Shown piece by piece: positions 41,926-53,197 of a stretch of DNA of 64,000 nt. This DNA is from Usnea hakonensis (Eukaryota > Ascomycota > Lecanoromycetes > Lecanorales > Parmeliaceae), in assembly GCA_013423325.1 (NCBI GenBank), contig BLJB01000207.1:186001-250000 (forward strand), read 5' to 3'. The notes beneath the pieces are model-generated. The model was not told the DNA's origin and ran no database searches. It was given only the letters and a program-made list of their open reading frames with translations. The number at the start of each line of letters is the position of its first letter. The first letter of the stretch is position 1. Position numbers and translations under genes: made by a program.

Positions 41926-43125
41926 ATGGCGCAGGAACCACCATTGGATGAGATACAATGGCGATCTCCCAAAGCCCAGGAAATGGGTGGCATCCACACC
42001 AACACCGGTAAGTTCATATAAAGTCGTCGCTTTCTGCTTCCTTCATGCTCACTGAATGCCTCTCCTAGTGCTTCCCTACTTCGCCGAATCCCCATTTTTC
42101 GATGCTACCTCCAACAACGCCATCTTGACAACGCAAGCTTTCCACAATTCCAGCATGTTTTACATTATCCAGACCCGAATGGCTTTTGAGGGTCGATTGC
42201 GGACGATGCAAGGGCTAGAGTTCATGGTCACTCACGACCCGTCTGAAAATGATTCCAAGCCTGAAAATAGTGGGGTCTGGGTAATACGGAAACAACATAG
42301 GCGCAAGAAACAAGGTGCGCAGGACGAGGTCACTGGAATCAGCTCGTACTATGTTGTGGGTGAGAATGTCTACATGGCACCTTCGGTTTCGAACATCCTC
42401 AGTAGCAGGCTGGTATGTATTATTCTATTGCTGGTTATAAATCGCTCTGATATCAACTCTAGCTCTCGACTGTCACCTCCCTTACGAAGCTACTGTCCAC
42501 TGCGTCTTCCCTTCCCAGCTTTACTCCCTCGCTTGGCCATATCTACCTTCCTCCAGTGAAGAGGAATCCTACGTCTGGCCCAAGCTTTCAGGCCACTCAA
42601 ACTAGCAAAGAGGGTACTCCTATGCTGGGAGGGGGGACACCATTGCCCGCAGCACAAGAAAATGCCGTCAGCACAAAGGCTAACAAAAGTAATTTAGACG
42701 TGGGCCTTCAAGGTGTCCACATGTTGGCTCTCTCCTATGATCTAGCCGACCGTTTTGGGAATGAGTACATGGATGAGAATCCGATTGTGGGCGAGCCAGG
42801 GGCCTTCAAGTTGTCAAAATCGCACAATACTTCATTTGCAACGTCTATGACTACGTCCAAAACATCCAGCCAAGCTCAAGAAGCATCAAATACATCAAGC
42901 CAATCTGTTGGGGTGCCGACTCCGGTGAAGAGTGCAGTGCCGACGCCGCAGCTCAAGACCGAAGACTTGCCAGCACCGGCCAGGAAAGCTACAAAGGGCA
43001 GTGAGAAAAGTCCAATGACACCAAGCACCAAGGAGAAGAAATCGAGAAGAAAGAGCAAAGCTGCCGGCGACAGAGCGGGGGCAACACCGAAAGCCACTAC
43101 CCCAAAGCCTCCTACGCCCGGATGA
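41926..43125 (+). CDS. MED6: Mediator complex subunit 6
   Basis: Three exons (41926-42007, 42069-42412, 42463-43125) with 61- and 50-nt introns join in frame to 362 aa. Med6 sits in the head module of Mediator, which links transcription factors to RNA polymerase II in the nucleus. The conserved N-terminal block is present: PPLDEIQW, then YFAESPFFDATSNN, AFEGRLRTMQGLEFMV, a basic GVWVIRKQHRRKK and YYVVGENVYMAPSVSNI. The second junction falls after SSRL. The C-terminal ~200 residues are Ser/Thr/Pro/Lys-rich and disordered-looking, ending in a basic stretch (KEKKSRRKSKAAGD), as is common in fungal Med6. Confidence 0.95.
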
Positions 43126-43291
43126 GACGCACAGACTTCCGAGTTTAAATCGAGGTTTTCATTCATATGTCGCGTCTACACAGGCCGCTGTGTTCCAAAG
43201 ACTGGCTTTTCGGCAAGATATCGCCAACTGTCATGATTGGTACCCTTTAGATTATGGCCTCAAATTGCCAATGATCAATACCACATTCTGT

Positions 43292-44882
43292 CTATGCCAG
43301 CCCGTCTATACTGCCATTCGTATCTGCAGCGTCATGGCCGTCATCAATGTCAACGGCACAGCTACAGTCCACAAAGTCCTCCAGCTCCTCGCTCACAGTC
43401 TTCAACTTCTCTTTCACACTAGCCACGCCTTCGTGCCCGACAATATGTCTCGCGGGCGGATTCTCATGCCCGCCGATGGCGGTGATGGCATTGATCGTTT
43501 CCGCAAGGAGCGAAGATTGCATTTCTGGAGGAAGCTTCGGGTAGAGGCTTTGGATTTGGTTGCCTGCCAAGGATGTAGGCTCGTAGGTTCCATCGTGTGG
43601 TGCATTATCAAGGCGATCTAATAGACCTCCAATTATACCTCTGAACAAGGGGGCCGGGTTGTGCTCCGGGGAGTACTGGGGCATCGACGGGGCAGACGTG
43701 ATCTTATTAGTTAGAATGCCAATCTCCATTGTAGGTTGGATGATAGTCATCTTGATATTAAAGGGAGCGATCTCATACGCAAGGCTATCGCAGAAGCCTT
43801 CAATCGCCCACCCGGCAGCGCAATACATGCCTAATCCCGGAGTCCCTAGATGCCCAGCTGTAGACGCACTTAGCACAACCCTTGTCCGACCAAGATACAC
43901 TGACTAACTTATACCTGTCACTATCATTATATGTCCACTGTTCCTTTTCCGCATACTTGGTAAGGCGGCTTTGATGTAGTTCACCGGACCGAAGAAATTC
44001 GTCTCAAATTGTTCTCGGACGAGCGTCTGGGTTCGTGCCGAGGCTGCGAGCTCTTCGACTGTGCCGACTAGTGCTGTTATGTATTTATGTATCCTTAGCA
44101 TACGTTTTTTGACGGCGTTGGAGGAGCCGTGTAGAACTGAAACGAACCTTCACTCGAGCAGCAGAGCAGTATGTCTAGCTTCCCAAACGCGGCCACCGCT
44201 TCGGCAACGGCCGCTTGACATTGGCCCATTATCCTGTCTCCCCGCTTCGAGTGTTAGCTCGAGTCCTTTGAAACACCCACCCCTCCACCCAACAAACCAC
44301 CCCTCCCCTCCCCTTTCCAAAAAAACATCTCAAACAACAAAAACCCCCCAAACAAACAAACAAAGAGAAAGAACCCTCACACCTCCCATCAATCTCCACC
44401 CCCCTACACCTCCCTCCCCACCCTCCCCCTTCTCCTTCTCCTTCCCGTAACAACCCCCCAAACCGCGCTTCCTCGGCGGGATTCATCCCCGCAATCACAT
44501 TGTCCCCGTGGAGGAGCGCTTGCCGCGCGATGGAGAGGCCGAGGGGGGTCGTGCAGGCTGTTATTAACCAGGTGCGGGGGTGGGGGTGCGGGGGGAATGT
44601 GGGGGGGGGGGAGAGGGGGGGGTGGGGTGGTTGGGAGGGGGGTTTTGGGGGCGGGGGCGGGGGCGGGGGCGGGGGGTGGCATTGGGGGGATGGGGTGGGG
44701 GTGGGGTGTGGTTGTGAGGTGGGGGGGGAAGGGGGAGAGGGTGGGATTTGAGGTTGTTGCGGATAGGTAAGGTAGGGATTGAGGGGGTGGAGGCTAGTAG
44801 GTAGATTCTCTTGGCGCGGGCGGGACCCGCTTTGTTGTAGCTTAGCTCGTCTTCTCTTTACACTACAACAACAGTACAGCAC
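43292..44882 (-). CDS. Atypical short-chain dehydrogenase/reductase
   Basis: Four exons are read as 44882(?)-44383, 44233-44148, 44073-43915 and 43857-43292. The introns of 149, 74 and 57 nt keep the frame. The core starts RTWLITACTTPLGLSIARQ, an SDR Rossmann opening with an altered glycine motif. It continues through FGKLDILLCCSS, EQFETNFFGPVNYIKAALP and HIMIVTAGHLG to GMYCAAGWAIEGFCDSLAYE. The catalytic Tyr is present, but the residue four places on, normally Lys, is Gly, so activity is doubtful or unusual. The start is uncertain. The only in-frame ATG (44882) adds ~100 proline-rich residues read through a C/G homopolymer region. An ATG at 44682 lies in a neighbouring frame. It may be co-regulated with the SDR at 45288-46348. 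Confidence 0.75.
44570..44757 (+). repeat. G-rich low-complexity tract
   Basis: Runs of three to nine G, including GGGGGC repeated four times near 44649-44672, dominate the + strand for ~190 bp. The four or more closely spaced G runs could form G-quadruplexes. The tract lies over the presumed start region of the SDR gene. Confidence 0.85.
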
Positions 44883-45287
44883 AAGTATCTAGGTAGGTAG
44901 GGTGTATTTCTTGAGAGTCGTGTGTTCAAAGTCAATTTTCTCCGTTGGTCAGTATACTGTTGGTATCTCTCTCTCTATGTCAGATCCGTATGACTTGCAG
45001 CATGTCTTCAGACTGGTTGTGAACTTGTCGGTCTGTTGGGGGATTTGATAAGAGAAGGAGAACATGCATGAGGATATAGAGAGGAAGAGAGTGTGCATGG
45101 TATAGTCTTTACGGATGGAATTACGAGGGTGTCCTCGGCTGATTGCTTCTTTCGTTGCCTTTGCTCCTATCGTTTGCAAGAGGAAAACTACCTCGGCAAT
45201 TTCTTCCATCTTCATCCTCACAACCCAGCTTCGCCCCGTCTCCCCATCCTCGTCCGTAGCAAGAGCCGCTTTGGGGCTACCACAGAG
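44883..45287. other. Intergenic between two same-strand SDR genes
   Basis: About 400 bp. It contains a CTAGGTAGGTAGGGTG stretch near 44890 immediately upstream of the first SDR's longest frame. Nothing else recognised. Confidence 0.45.
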
Positions 45288-46348
45288 TCAAGATAGGGAC
45301 GTGACACCCGGCTTGATGCTTTCTAGCTTCTCCCTCAATTCCACCCAAACCCGATCTTGCAGCTTGGCTCCCTCTTTGCCACTCGTGAGCCCCGCTGTCG
45401 GCGTGATGTTGCAATCCGGCTCGTACTGGCCGTGGGACTCGGGTCCTGCGCTAGCGCCGTACACGAGCGTGCGCGCACCAACTTCGGTTCGGCGGGCCAA
45501 GATCTTGATGGCGAAACGGGCAATGCGGCTGCTGTCGTACTCTCGGTGGAGCTCACTCTGGCAAAAGCTGGAAGAAGCGAGTGAGGGTCAGCAATGTGCT
45601 AATGATATGCGGTGTGCTTTCACACCAAGGGTAAGAAAGCATACCCAGGAGCAACACAATTTACGATGACTCCGCTGGAGCTTAGGGGGGACAGAACGGC
45701 AATTTGCTTGACAACAAACATCGCCAGCAGCTTCGAGACATTGTAGCGGTCAGACATATTTGCCTCGCTTTTGTCATTGAGGGTCGCGAAAAGCTGGCCG
45801 GCTGGCGCTCTGCGTTCCTTAAAGCTGGCGACCTCGTATAGCTCCGATCCGGTCACGGTGATGTGCGTTTGCGTATTGAATTTCGTGGCCGACTCGCGGA
45901 ACTTGGGGTGGAGAAGGAAGGCGAGCAGAGACATGGCGACAACGTTAGTGGTAATCGTCTCTTCGTTATCCTCGGTCATTCGAAAAGTCCGTGTCCCTAA
46001 GCCGGCGTTGGCAATGAGCACATCGAGGCGTGGCAGTTCCGCCTTGACTCTGTCGGAAAAAGCGTTGACAGAGGCGTACGAGCTCAGGTCCAGGTGCCAC
46101 ACCTTCAAGGTGTCGGATGGGCACGAGGTCGATGTTTGGAGTTCCTTTGCTGCAGCCTCTCCTTTCTCGACATTCCGACAAGCAAGGATGATCTGGGACA
46201 CTCCAAGGCGGACCATCCAGCGGCAGGCTTCCAGACCTAGACCAGAGCTGGCACCCGTCACAATCACAGTCTTTCCCTTGAATGATGCGGTTGGGACGGG
46301 TGGCTCGTGAATGAATTGACGGTAGATGAAAGCCGCGAGGAAGGACAT
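45288..46348 (-). CDS. Short-chain dehydrogenase/reductase, WWOX/retinol-dehydrogenase-like
   Basis: Two exons (46348-45645 and 45567-45288) with a 77-nt intron (GTATGC...TTCCAG) join in frame to 327 aa. The cofactor motif VIVTGASSGLGLEACRW is intact, followed by LACRN (an Arg that favours NADPH), LDLSSYASV, LIANAGL, the catalytic-serine strand ITVTGSELYE and the YNVSK catalytic pair. The splice recreates VNCVAPGFCQSEL, the usual PG motif after the active site. A short hydrophobic N-terminus (MSFLAAFIYRQFI) could anchor it to a membrane. The fungal family contains many secondary-metabolism and steroid-type reductases; the substrate is not predictable. It is divergent from the Zn2Cys6 regulator. 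Confidence 0.88.
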
Positions 46349-46860
46349 GTTGGGTAGTACAGCTTCTTTGCTAATTGTATCACTTGCTGTTGTATATCAG
46401 CTTTGGTGCAAGGTTTTCATTCAAATATCATGAGTAAAAGCGGTTGTATTTCGAGTGTCACATTGACTGGGAGATTCACAAGGTTATGTACTCGCACTTT
46501 CCACTCATATCTGAGATTCAGCCCGCCTTCGAAGAGCATGCCGCATATGGCATAGTACTGTATGAAAGCCATTCTTACAGCCGCAGTCATGAATGATAAT
46601 GCTCAAAGCTTCAGATTCTGAGTGTCTTTCACATTTGAATTCTTTCTTTACATGTAAGATACAAAAGTAGGTACTTAGCGTCGAGAAGCATCCCGTATGT
46701 GGAATAGCGCACAAGTGCTACCGTAAAAGAAGATTATGATTAGTCAGCGTGCAGGCGTGGCTTGGCATGGTTGGCGACGGCATCTTCACAACTCTACTCT
46801 ACAACATACGTCTCTTGGATCTCTTCCTTCCAAGAATTTAGAATAGATCAAGAGTTCATT
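46349..46860. promoter_or_regulatory. Shared divergent promoter of SDR and Zn2Cys6 regulator
   Basis: 512 bp lie between the two outward-facing start codons. Several CGG/CCG triplets are present (e.g. near 46440, 46523, 46542, 46580), the core of typical Zn2Cys6 binding sites, but I saw no clear inverted or direct pair with fixed spacing. Confidence 0.45.
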
Positions 46861-48420
46861 ATGGTGTTCTGCGGTACACCTTCAAAAGCCTGTGAAAGAT
46901 GCAGAACTCGGAGGCTAAAGGTGAGTCCAAAATTCGGCAATCACCCGTCTCCCAAGATTTGGTTTTCAGATTTCTCAGTTCTGTAGTGCGATCTTCGTGC
47001 TGGCGCTTGTGGCCAGTGTATTAGAGCTACTGTTCCTTGTTCTGGGTATCGTGATACACAGCAGCTCCGCATTCGGAATCAAAGCCAGTCGGTTGCGAAG
47101 AAATCCCAGAGATTACATCCTTGTTTCGAGCCACAGTCTCTTCCTCTGTCCGTAGACTTGCAAGCTCGAGAAGCATTCTTTGCCCACTACATCAGCTCCA
47201 AATGTTGGGATTTCCTGAAACAATACTACCACCCCGCTGACTCCCCAAAGTACCTGACGCTGGCAATTGAAGCCGTCAGCTTGGCCTATCTGTGGCATCA
47301 AGTCTACTCTGACGCTGCACTAACCGCCGCTAGGGAGAAGTATGTACTAGCCTTACGCATGACCAACAAGGCTCTGAAATCTTCTCGAGAAGCAAACAAG
47401 GATACAGCATTGATGGCGCCGCTTCTACTCGATCTTTTCGAAAAGATTACGGACAGCCAACCTAGTAACAACAAGTCATGGACAAGTCACGTCAATGGAG
47501 CTCTTGCACTTGTCAAGTATCGAGGCTTTGCATATTTTGAGCATCCTTCTCGATTTACTATTTTGGTACGCATCAGCTTACACTACATTGTAGGCTGCGT
47601 CGCCACTGGTTCTCCAGTACCCGAAATATTGCACGCAGTTCAAGCCTTTATTGGAAAACGTCTACGAGCTCAAGATCCAATGATGCGCCTCTCAGACTTG
47701 ATGATCCAATATGCAAGCCTGCGCAACAATTTGGAAAGCTCTAGCTTTTCTACCGATGAATACATTGGATTGTCCGAGGAGCTTGACAGAAAAATACAAG
47801 CGTTGGATCTCGAACTGCCTCTTGATTGGCAATACTCTACTATTTCGCTAGACCAACAGTCGGACAAAGTTTTCGAACTTCATTTTGACTTGTACTCCAA
47901 TCCGAGAGTATGTCAAGCACGGAATATTCTTAGAGTCTTCAGAATTCTTCTCAATGAGACTCTGATCAAACATCACCGAGCAACTCCTACAAACGACAAG
48001 CACTCGGCATCATTAGGAGTTGCCAATGCCAACATTGACTTATTGGCTGGGGAAATTTGTGCATCTGTGCCGCAATATGTCGACTGTGATGATGCAGCCA
48101 AGCACAGGCTTGTAGAGAGGTCGAAACTTCCGGACCATAGTTCAGATCGCCTCCTAGATCATGGCTCTGGAGGATCTATCCATCTCCACACGCCTCACCA
48201 CCAATTAGACTGTTACTCGCTTATCTTCCCGCTTTATGTTGCGGGAAGATCCGAAGTCCTTCCAAACGTCAGGCCTTGGGTCATCAAACAACTACATCAC
48301 ATGAGCAGCCACTTCTTCATTCGTAATGCGGAAATCATAGCTCAACTGCTTGAACGAGAAATAGATGTCTGCCCATGGGAAGTATATGCCATGCTTGGTA
48401 GCTACGCATTTGCCTCTTAG
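46861..48420 (+). CDS. Zn2Cys6 fungal transcription factor
   Basis: Two exons (46861-46920 and 46987-48420) with a 66-nt intron give 497 aa. Splicing produces KACERCRTRRLKCDLRAGAC then GQCIRATVPCSGYRD. This is a complete C-X2-C-X6-C-X6-C-X2-C-X6-C cluster at residues 11-38, which binds two zinc ions and CGG-type DNA sites. The intron sits inside the cluster, a frequent position in this family. The rest (AREAFFAHYISSKCWDFLKQYY and onward) is the helical fungal regulatory domain typical of factors with the DTQQLRIRNQS linker. It is probably nuclear. Its position opposite the SDR gene suggests local regulation, but this is inference. Confidence 0.92.
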
Positions 48421-49395
48421 AGGAAGAAACGCTTGCGCCATGATCTCCCCTGCCAAACGGCAAATAAATTCGCCCCAAAATACAGCAATCAGCATCTCTT
48501 TAGCATTCCGCCTGTACACTTCCGGCCTATTAACATGTCCCTACTACCACAAATTCTTATCAGCTGAGGAATTGTGCGGAAATCACTGAAGGCAAGGTTT
48601 TCTTACCTGTTCTTCCTCGCGGGTCTGCAAGTACTCAGGCCATCGAGGCACGATGTCATTCAAAATCTCGAGCCATGCATTTGCAGGCTACAACAGTGCT
48701 CTCTACGACGAGAAAATCAGTCGTGCGACGGGTAAATGGTGCTCATCTTATCGCACATCCTCGTAATACTAGGCCACCAGAACAAAGACCCCAGCTAGTT
48801 GATCATGGACTCTCCTGCAATTGAGACTTTCGGAATCTCATCTGCTAATTCGGCATCTGAGAGTTCAGAAGCGCTTGGGGTTTCGGCAGAACATAGGTAC
48901 CGAGGAAGACAGCTACAATATACGTCTGGATCTTCTGCCTTGGTAGCTCCAATACAATTCGACATTGAGAGTTCGGTACCACTTCAAGAATGCTGGACAA
49001 TGGAGATTGCTAATGCGAGGGTCGCTTCTTAGGAGCTCCTGCATTCAACCTAGCCGGTCCTGGCGCGAGAAAGATGATACTATTCATGTGCAACTAATTG
49101 CCTCCAAGGCCTAAAGTATCACCTTCAGGACTCGACTGATTGCTTTCTTTCTTTATCATGCGATTTTTGCGGCGAAAGTTTTTCTTCCACGCTCAATTGT
49201 CTCCTCAGAGCCCACTCGTGTTATTGTTGTGGCTCGCTTCTCGTGTCCCCTCCGCTTTTTTGTCGCCTGTCGCCTTTCCATGCCCAACTCTGACTTCAAA
49301 ACTTCACGCGCCCTGTCATGAGGAATCCATCCTTTCGGGCGTTCTTCCATCTCAGCCTCCTAAAACACTACTCTCAAGCATCCGTCTTCACCACC
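48421..49395. other. Intergenic, nothing certain
   Basis: About 1 kb. A 75-aa Ser-rich frame (from MDSPAIETFG near 48805) ends at 49032 and has no recognisable partner exon or family. Confidence 0.45.
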
Positions 49396-49611
49396 ATGCT
49401 ACCCCTCATCATCTCCCTCCTCCTCCTCTCCAACCACCATCTCACCGCCCAAGCAACCCCCGCAACCCTCAACCCCCCATCCCTCTCCCTAACCATCCTC
49501 CCCCCCTCAACAAAAAACACAACCCTCTCCCTCTCCGATCAAACGTCCCACCCACCCCTCCCTCCAACCCCCTACTCCCAACCCCCAACCCAACCCACCA
49601 TCCCAGCCCCC

Positions 49612-49674
<63 letters not shown>

Positions 49675-50011
49675 AACGCCATCCCCCTCCACCACATCCC
49701 AAACAACCCCACCCTCCTCCCCATAACCGCCCAAAACAGCCCCATCCCATCCCAAAAGCGGATCTAGGCCGCACGATCCTCCGCACGCAGCAGAGTCTAG
49801 CAGCGTTTATAAAGAGACATGATGCCGATGATGACCCTCTTGTGCGTTCCCCTCTTTCCCTTTCCCCCCGCCCACTTACCCAGGCTGTTTTTTTTTTTTT
49901 TTTTCGGCGTTCGCCACTTTCCTTTCCCATTGGGTGGGCTACCACCACCTCACGTACTCGTACGGTATCGTGATGAGTGCGCTGCAGGGGCTTGTGGTTA
50001 TTTTTGTATAG
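49396..50011 (+). CDS. Proline-rich secreted or membrane protein interrupted by a C60 run; structure uncertain
   Basis: The ATG at 49396 opens with a good signal peptide (MLPLIISLLLLSNHHLTAQA), then a Pro/Thr/Ser-rich region and a polyproline tract encoded by 60 cytosines. In the frame as written it stops at 49767 (123 aa). A neighbouring frame after the C run reads KADLGRTILRTQQSLAAFIK and HDADDDPL. A third, beyond a T17 run, reads TYSYGIVMSALQGLVVIFV and stops at 50011. Both later parts look coding, so the homopolymers have probably broken one gene (real slippage or a sequencing error). A small intron near 49842-49883 is possible. Family not recognised. Confidence 0.45.
49613..49672 (+). 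repeat. Homopolymer of 60 cytosines
   Basis: An unbroken run of C from 49613 to 49672, counted directly. All three plus frames read polyproline through it and the minus strand reads polyglycine, which explains the long overlapping open frames. Confidence 0.97.
49888..49904 (+). repeat. Homopolymer of 17 thymines
   Basis: A run of 17 T, possibly within the coding part or the acceptor side of an intron of the proline-rich gene. It is another likely site of slippage. Confidence 0.9.
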
Positions 50012-50229
50012 GGTAGGGTAGGGCGGGTAGGTATCAGGGGGTGGGGGGGCGGGGGGGGGATGTAGGATGATGGGGGGGACTTTTTATTTCATTCTGATGC
50101 TTTCGTTGTAGGAGTCTTATCTCATACTCGCATGCTAGGTAAGGGTATCTTCCAAACGCCCAGCAATCCATATCTTTTTGAAACGCAATGCCCCACCCTG
50201 CTCGAAGCATCGGAAACCACCACCTCAGT

Positions 50230-52826
50230 CTATCTCTTTCTCTTCGCCTCCTTCACGATGCGCGGGTGCTTGTAGACGTAAAACTCCTCTCGTATCTCGA
50301 AGAGAGTGCCCATGTCTTGATTGTTTCGCGAGCAGCGAAAGGTTTTCCACGTGTTCTGCACGGATATCTCCTTGGATTGGAAACGTCCGTCAATGTCGAC
50401 GAGTTTGTGTTCGAGTTGGGTGAGGTTGGAAATTTCGTGCAGGGTGTCCTCGTTTTCGGAGCGTGCTGCAGAGGATGGATTGCCGCCGTTGGTTTGGACC
50501 GTCGCGCCGTTTTCTCTGTTTACTTTTGATGAGGTGACTTCTAAAGTCTCCTCTTTTTGCGGCTCAGCACTTGCCTCGACTTCAAGGCCTTCTGGTTGTT
50601 CTGGCTCTCCATTGCGGTCCTCAGCTGTCTTGCTATCTAATACAGCTTCAGGGTCTGTTGATCTGATCTCTGGGCAGTGGCCGTTCTGAGCAGTCTCCAT
50701 GACTATTGAGACTCCGTCACCTTTTTGGCTGACTACCGGACCTTTATCACCGTCTGTCTCGATAGTGGTACCGGCTTCAGCACCATGGGTCTCGCTCTCC
50801 AAATTGTTTGGCAGCTGCTCATCATCGACTACCATTGTTGCCTTTACTTCAGGCTCACTGTCTCGTGAAGCGGTAGTCTCATAGATGTGACGGGAGTACT
50901 TTCGTTGCCCAGGTGGAATGGCGAACATAAGTGCTTTGTCAATAATTTCGACAATCTGGGAACTGTTAGTGACAGCCATCGGCAAACCAGCACAATCCAG
51001 AAGACTTCACTGACCTTACACTCCTTCTCTACGAGTACTCCATTCTTGCCACGACCAAACACCCTCGAGTAGTTGAAGGAGTCTCCAACCTTGAAGAGTC
51101 CGTTTTGGATCAGCAGTTCCAACTTGATCTTGGTACTTTCCCCAGCAAGAGCATCGTGTTTGAGCTTCTGCTTTTGGCCCCAGAAGGCTTCAAACTCGTT
51201 TTCCTTATACGAGTCGAAGTCCCCACGAGCCCGTTCCTCCATTGCAAGAGCCGCATCGGCTTGCCATTCGGGATCCAAACGCCCAGATCCGAGGTCTTCC
51301 TGAAACTCGCGAATGCCGCGGCGGAAGTCGGGATCATATTTGAAGAACGTCATGGGGATAGAGTAACCATCAGGATTGCAAGGGACATTAGGAGGAAGGG
51401 TTTCACGGAGATCCTCCCAGTCTGATTTGGTGAAGTTCTCGTATGTTTTGGGATCGGAGAATTCTGCGTGAAGGTCCTCGTTGGCAAGAGGGGAATTCTC
51501 GTTAGTTACCAGCCATTCTGGGTCGCTTCTGTCTACCTTTGCAGAACGACGAGCGTTTCGCTTGACAGGGGTGGCGGCTGTAGCGGGCTTGGTGGGTGCA
51601 GCAAAAAGCTCATCCTCATCTGTTGTCGAGTCTGTGTATTTTACAGAACTCTTGCGCTTGCCGCGATCCATATTGCGTTTGACAGGAGTTCCCGTGATAG
51701 ATGAACTTTCAGGAGTCGACTTGCGACGTTTGGCAGATGATTCGTGGGAGACTTCTGCTGGAGAGGTGGCCTGTCCATTCCTCTTGATGGTAGGCCGAAT
51801 TGTAGACTTTGGCTCTGTAGTAGAACCCTTCTTGGAGCGAAGGAAGCGTTTTCTCAAAGTTTCTGGATTGCACGTGAGGCCGGTCCACTCCGTCCATGCT
51901 TTGCTGATCTCGGGCCAACTATGCCCCTTTTCTCTCATGTCCGCTAGCATCTCGTTAGCATTCTCTGCGGTGTTCTGCTCTTCTGAATCCTTTGCAACGA
52001 CAGGCATCACACGCGAACTTTTCGCAGACTTTGCCACAATACTCGGATTCTTTGGAGTTTCATTTGACTCTTGTGAAGGTTCCAAGTCCGAGTCCCCACG
52101 GTTTGTTTGTCGGGCGGAAATTGTCTTTCGCGCAGACATTCGTTTACTTGACGGTCCATCAGAAGCACCAGCTCTCATCCGCTGTTCAATTGCACCACCC
52201 GGCTTTCGACGCGCTACCCTTGTCGACTGCTTCGAGTTTTCATATGAGGATTCATTTGAAGGTGCATCTGAGGGATCATTTGAAGACTCATGCGAGGATT
52301 TATCCAAAGGTTCTTCAGAGGGTTCCCTTTCTGCCTTCCACTTCCTCGGCGGCCGGGGCGCAGGCTTTGCGCGCTCACGAACAACTGAGTCAGAGGCTCC
52401 GTTCACAGTATTTGAACTTTTTGAGGAGCTCTTAACCGTGGAACTACCGTTTGGAGTCCTCAAGCGTGGCCTCCCAGCTTTAGATCTGACTGTTCGTCCG
52501 AGTGCGCCGCCGGCACCTGAGCGGGCTCTGATATCTCTGAGACGTCTATATCGATCCTGCACAACACCTTTCGCGGGCTTTTCGCCTGTCGACTGTCTCC
52601 ATTCCTTCTCAATCGAACTCCACTGGATCTTTGTATTCCTCTCTTTTATCTCCACTAGCAACTTGTCCGCTGCACCCACTTGATCCCATGTCTCTGGTAG
52701 GTCTTCTAAAGATCCAGTACTCTCAGACCGGGCACGCTTTGACGGTGATTGGGCTGAGGGCTCTGCTAGTGAACTGGCATCGGCCTTGCGTTTCTGAGGA
52801 GTCATCTTGGTCTGAACAGAAGGCAT
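50230..52826 (-). CDS. Nuclear protein with two Myb/SANT-like segments and an ASXH (DEUBAD)-like domain
   Basis: Two exons (52826-51015, 50955-50230) with a 59-nt intron give 845 aa. Residues ~45-100 (WDQVGAADKLLVEIKERN...WSSIEKEWRQSTGEKP) and ~290-340 (MLADMREKGHSWPEISKAW) look like Myb/SANT-type helices found in fungal chromatin proteins. A long basic Ser/Lys-rich linker holds KKR/KRK nuclear signals. Residues ~440-560 contain NSPLANEDLHAEFSDPKTY, a W.DL...LPP part, FFKYDPDFRRGIREFQEDL, GRLDPEWQADAALAMEERAR and FEAFWGQKQK. These fit the Asx homology domain (PF13919), which in animals activates the BAP1-type H2A deubiquitinase. The acidic C-terminus (~600-845) is disordered-looking. The ASXH call is by pattern memory and should be tested; the function is inferred. 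Confidence 0.7.
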
Positions 52827-53197
52827 AGAGGGGTTTTTTCATACGGCAGAAGCATGATTAGGTGGAAGAGACCATATCTGGGACACCAATCGTTCAAGTG
52901 TCAGACGATGAGAGCTCCGAGGTGTTTAGTGCTACCTCACTTTACTTACCTTAATTTACTTTCGTCGCGGCTAATTTATACCTCGGCATCCGCGCTACTC
53001 GCGTCCCAAATCAGTCAACACTTAACAGTCACCGTTTGCAGCAATCTATGAATTGACATTAACAGCTAACTCCTCTACAGGCTGCAGACAAAGTTCGCTC
53101 TTCACAAGAAATCCCATTATAATGTCAATGTCTGTGATAGCTTCATAATTCAAAGTGCCAGAAGGAGCGGAGAAGTCCCTCCAGGGAGCAAAGCAAC
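52827..53197. promoter_or_regulatory. Shared divergent promoter of the ASXH-like gene and SEC22
   Basis: 371 bp separate the two outward-facing start codons. A TTACTTACCTTAATTTACTT stretch lies near 52942, one of the recurrent promoter-side motifs of the window. Confidence 0.5.

Noticed and set aside
49469..49948. Glycine-rich minus-strand frames over the C60 run
   Set aside because: Produced by the homopolymer; no signal peptide or structured part, whereas the plus strand has a good signal peptide.
51481..52683. 400-codon plus-strand frame
   Set aside because: Antisense of the first exon of the ASXH-like gene; the minus strand has introns, conserved motifs and sensible composition.
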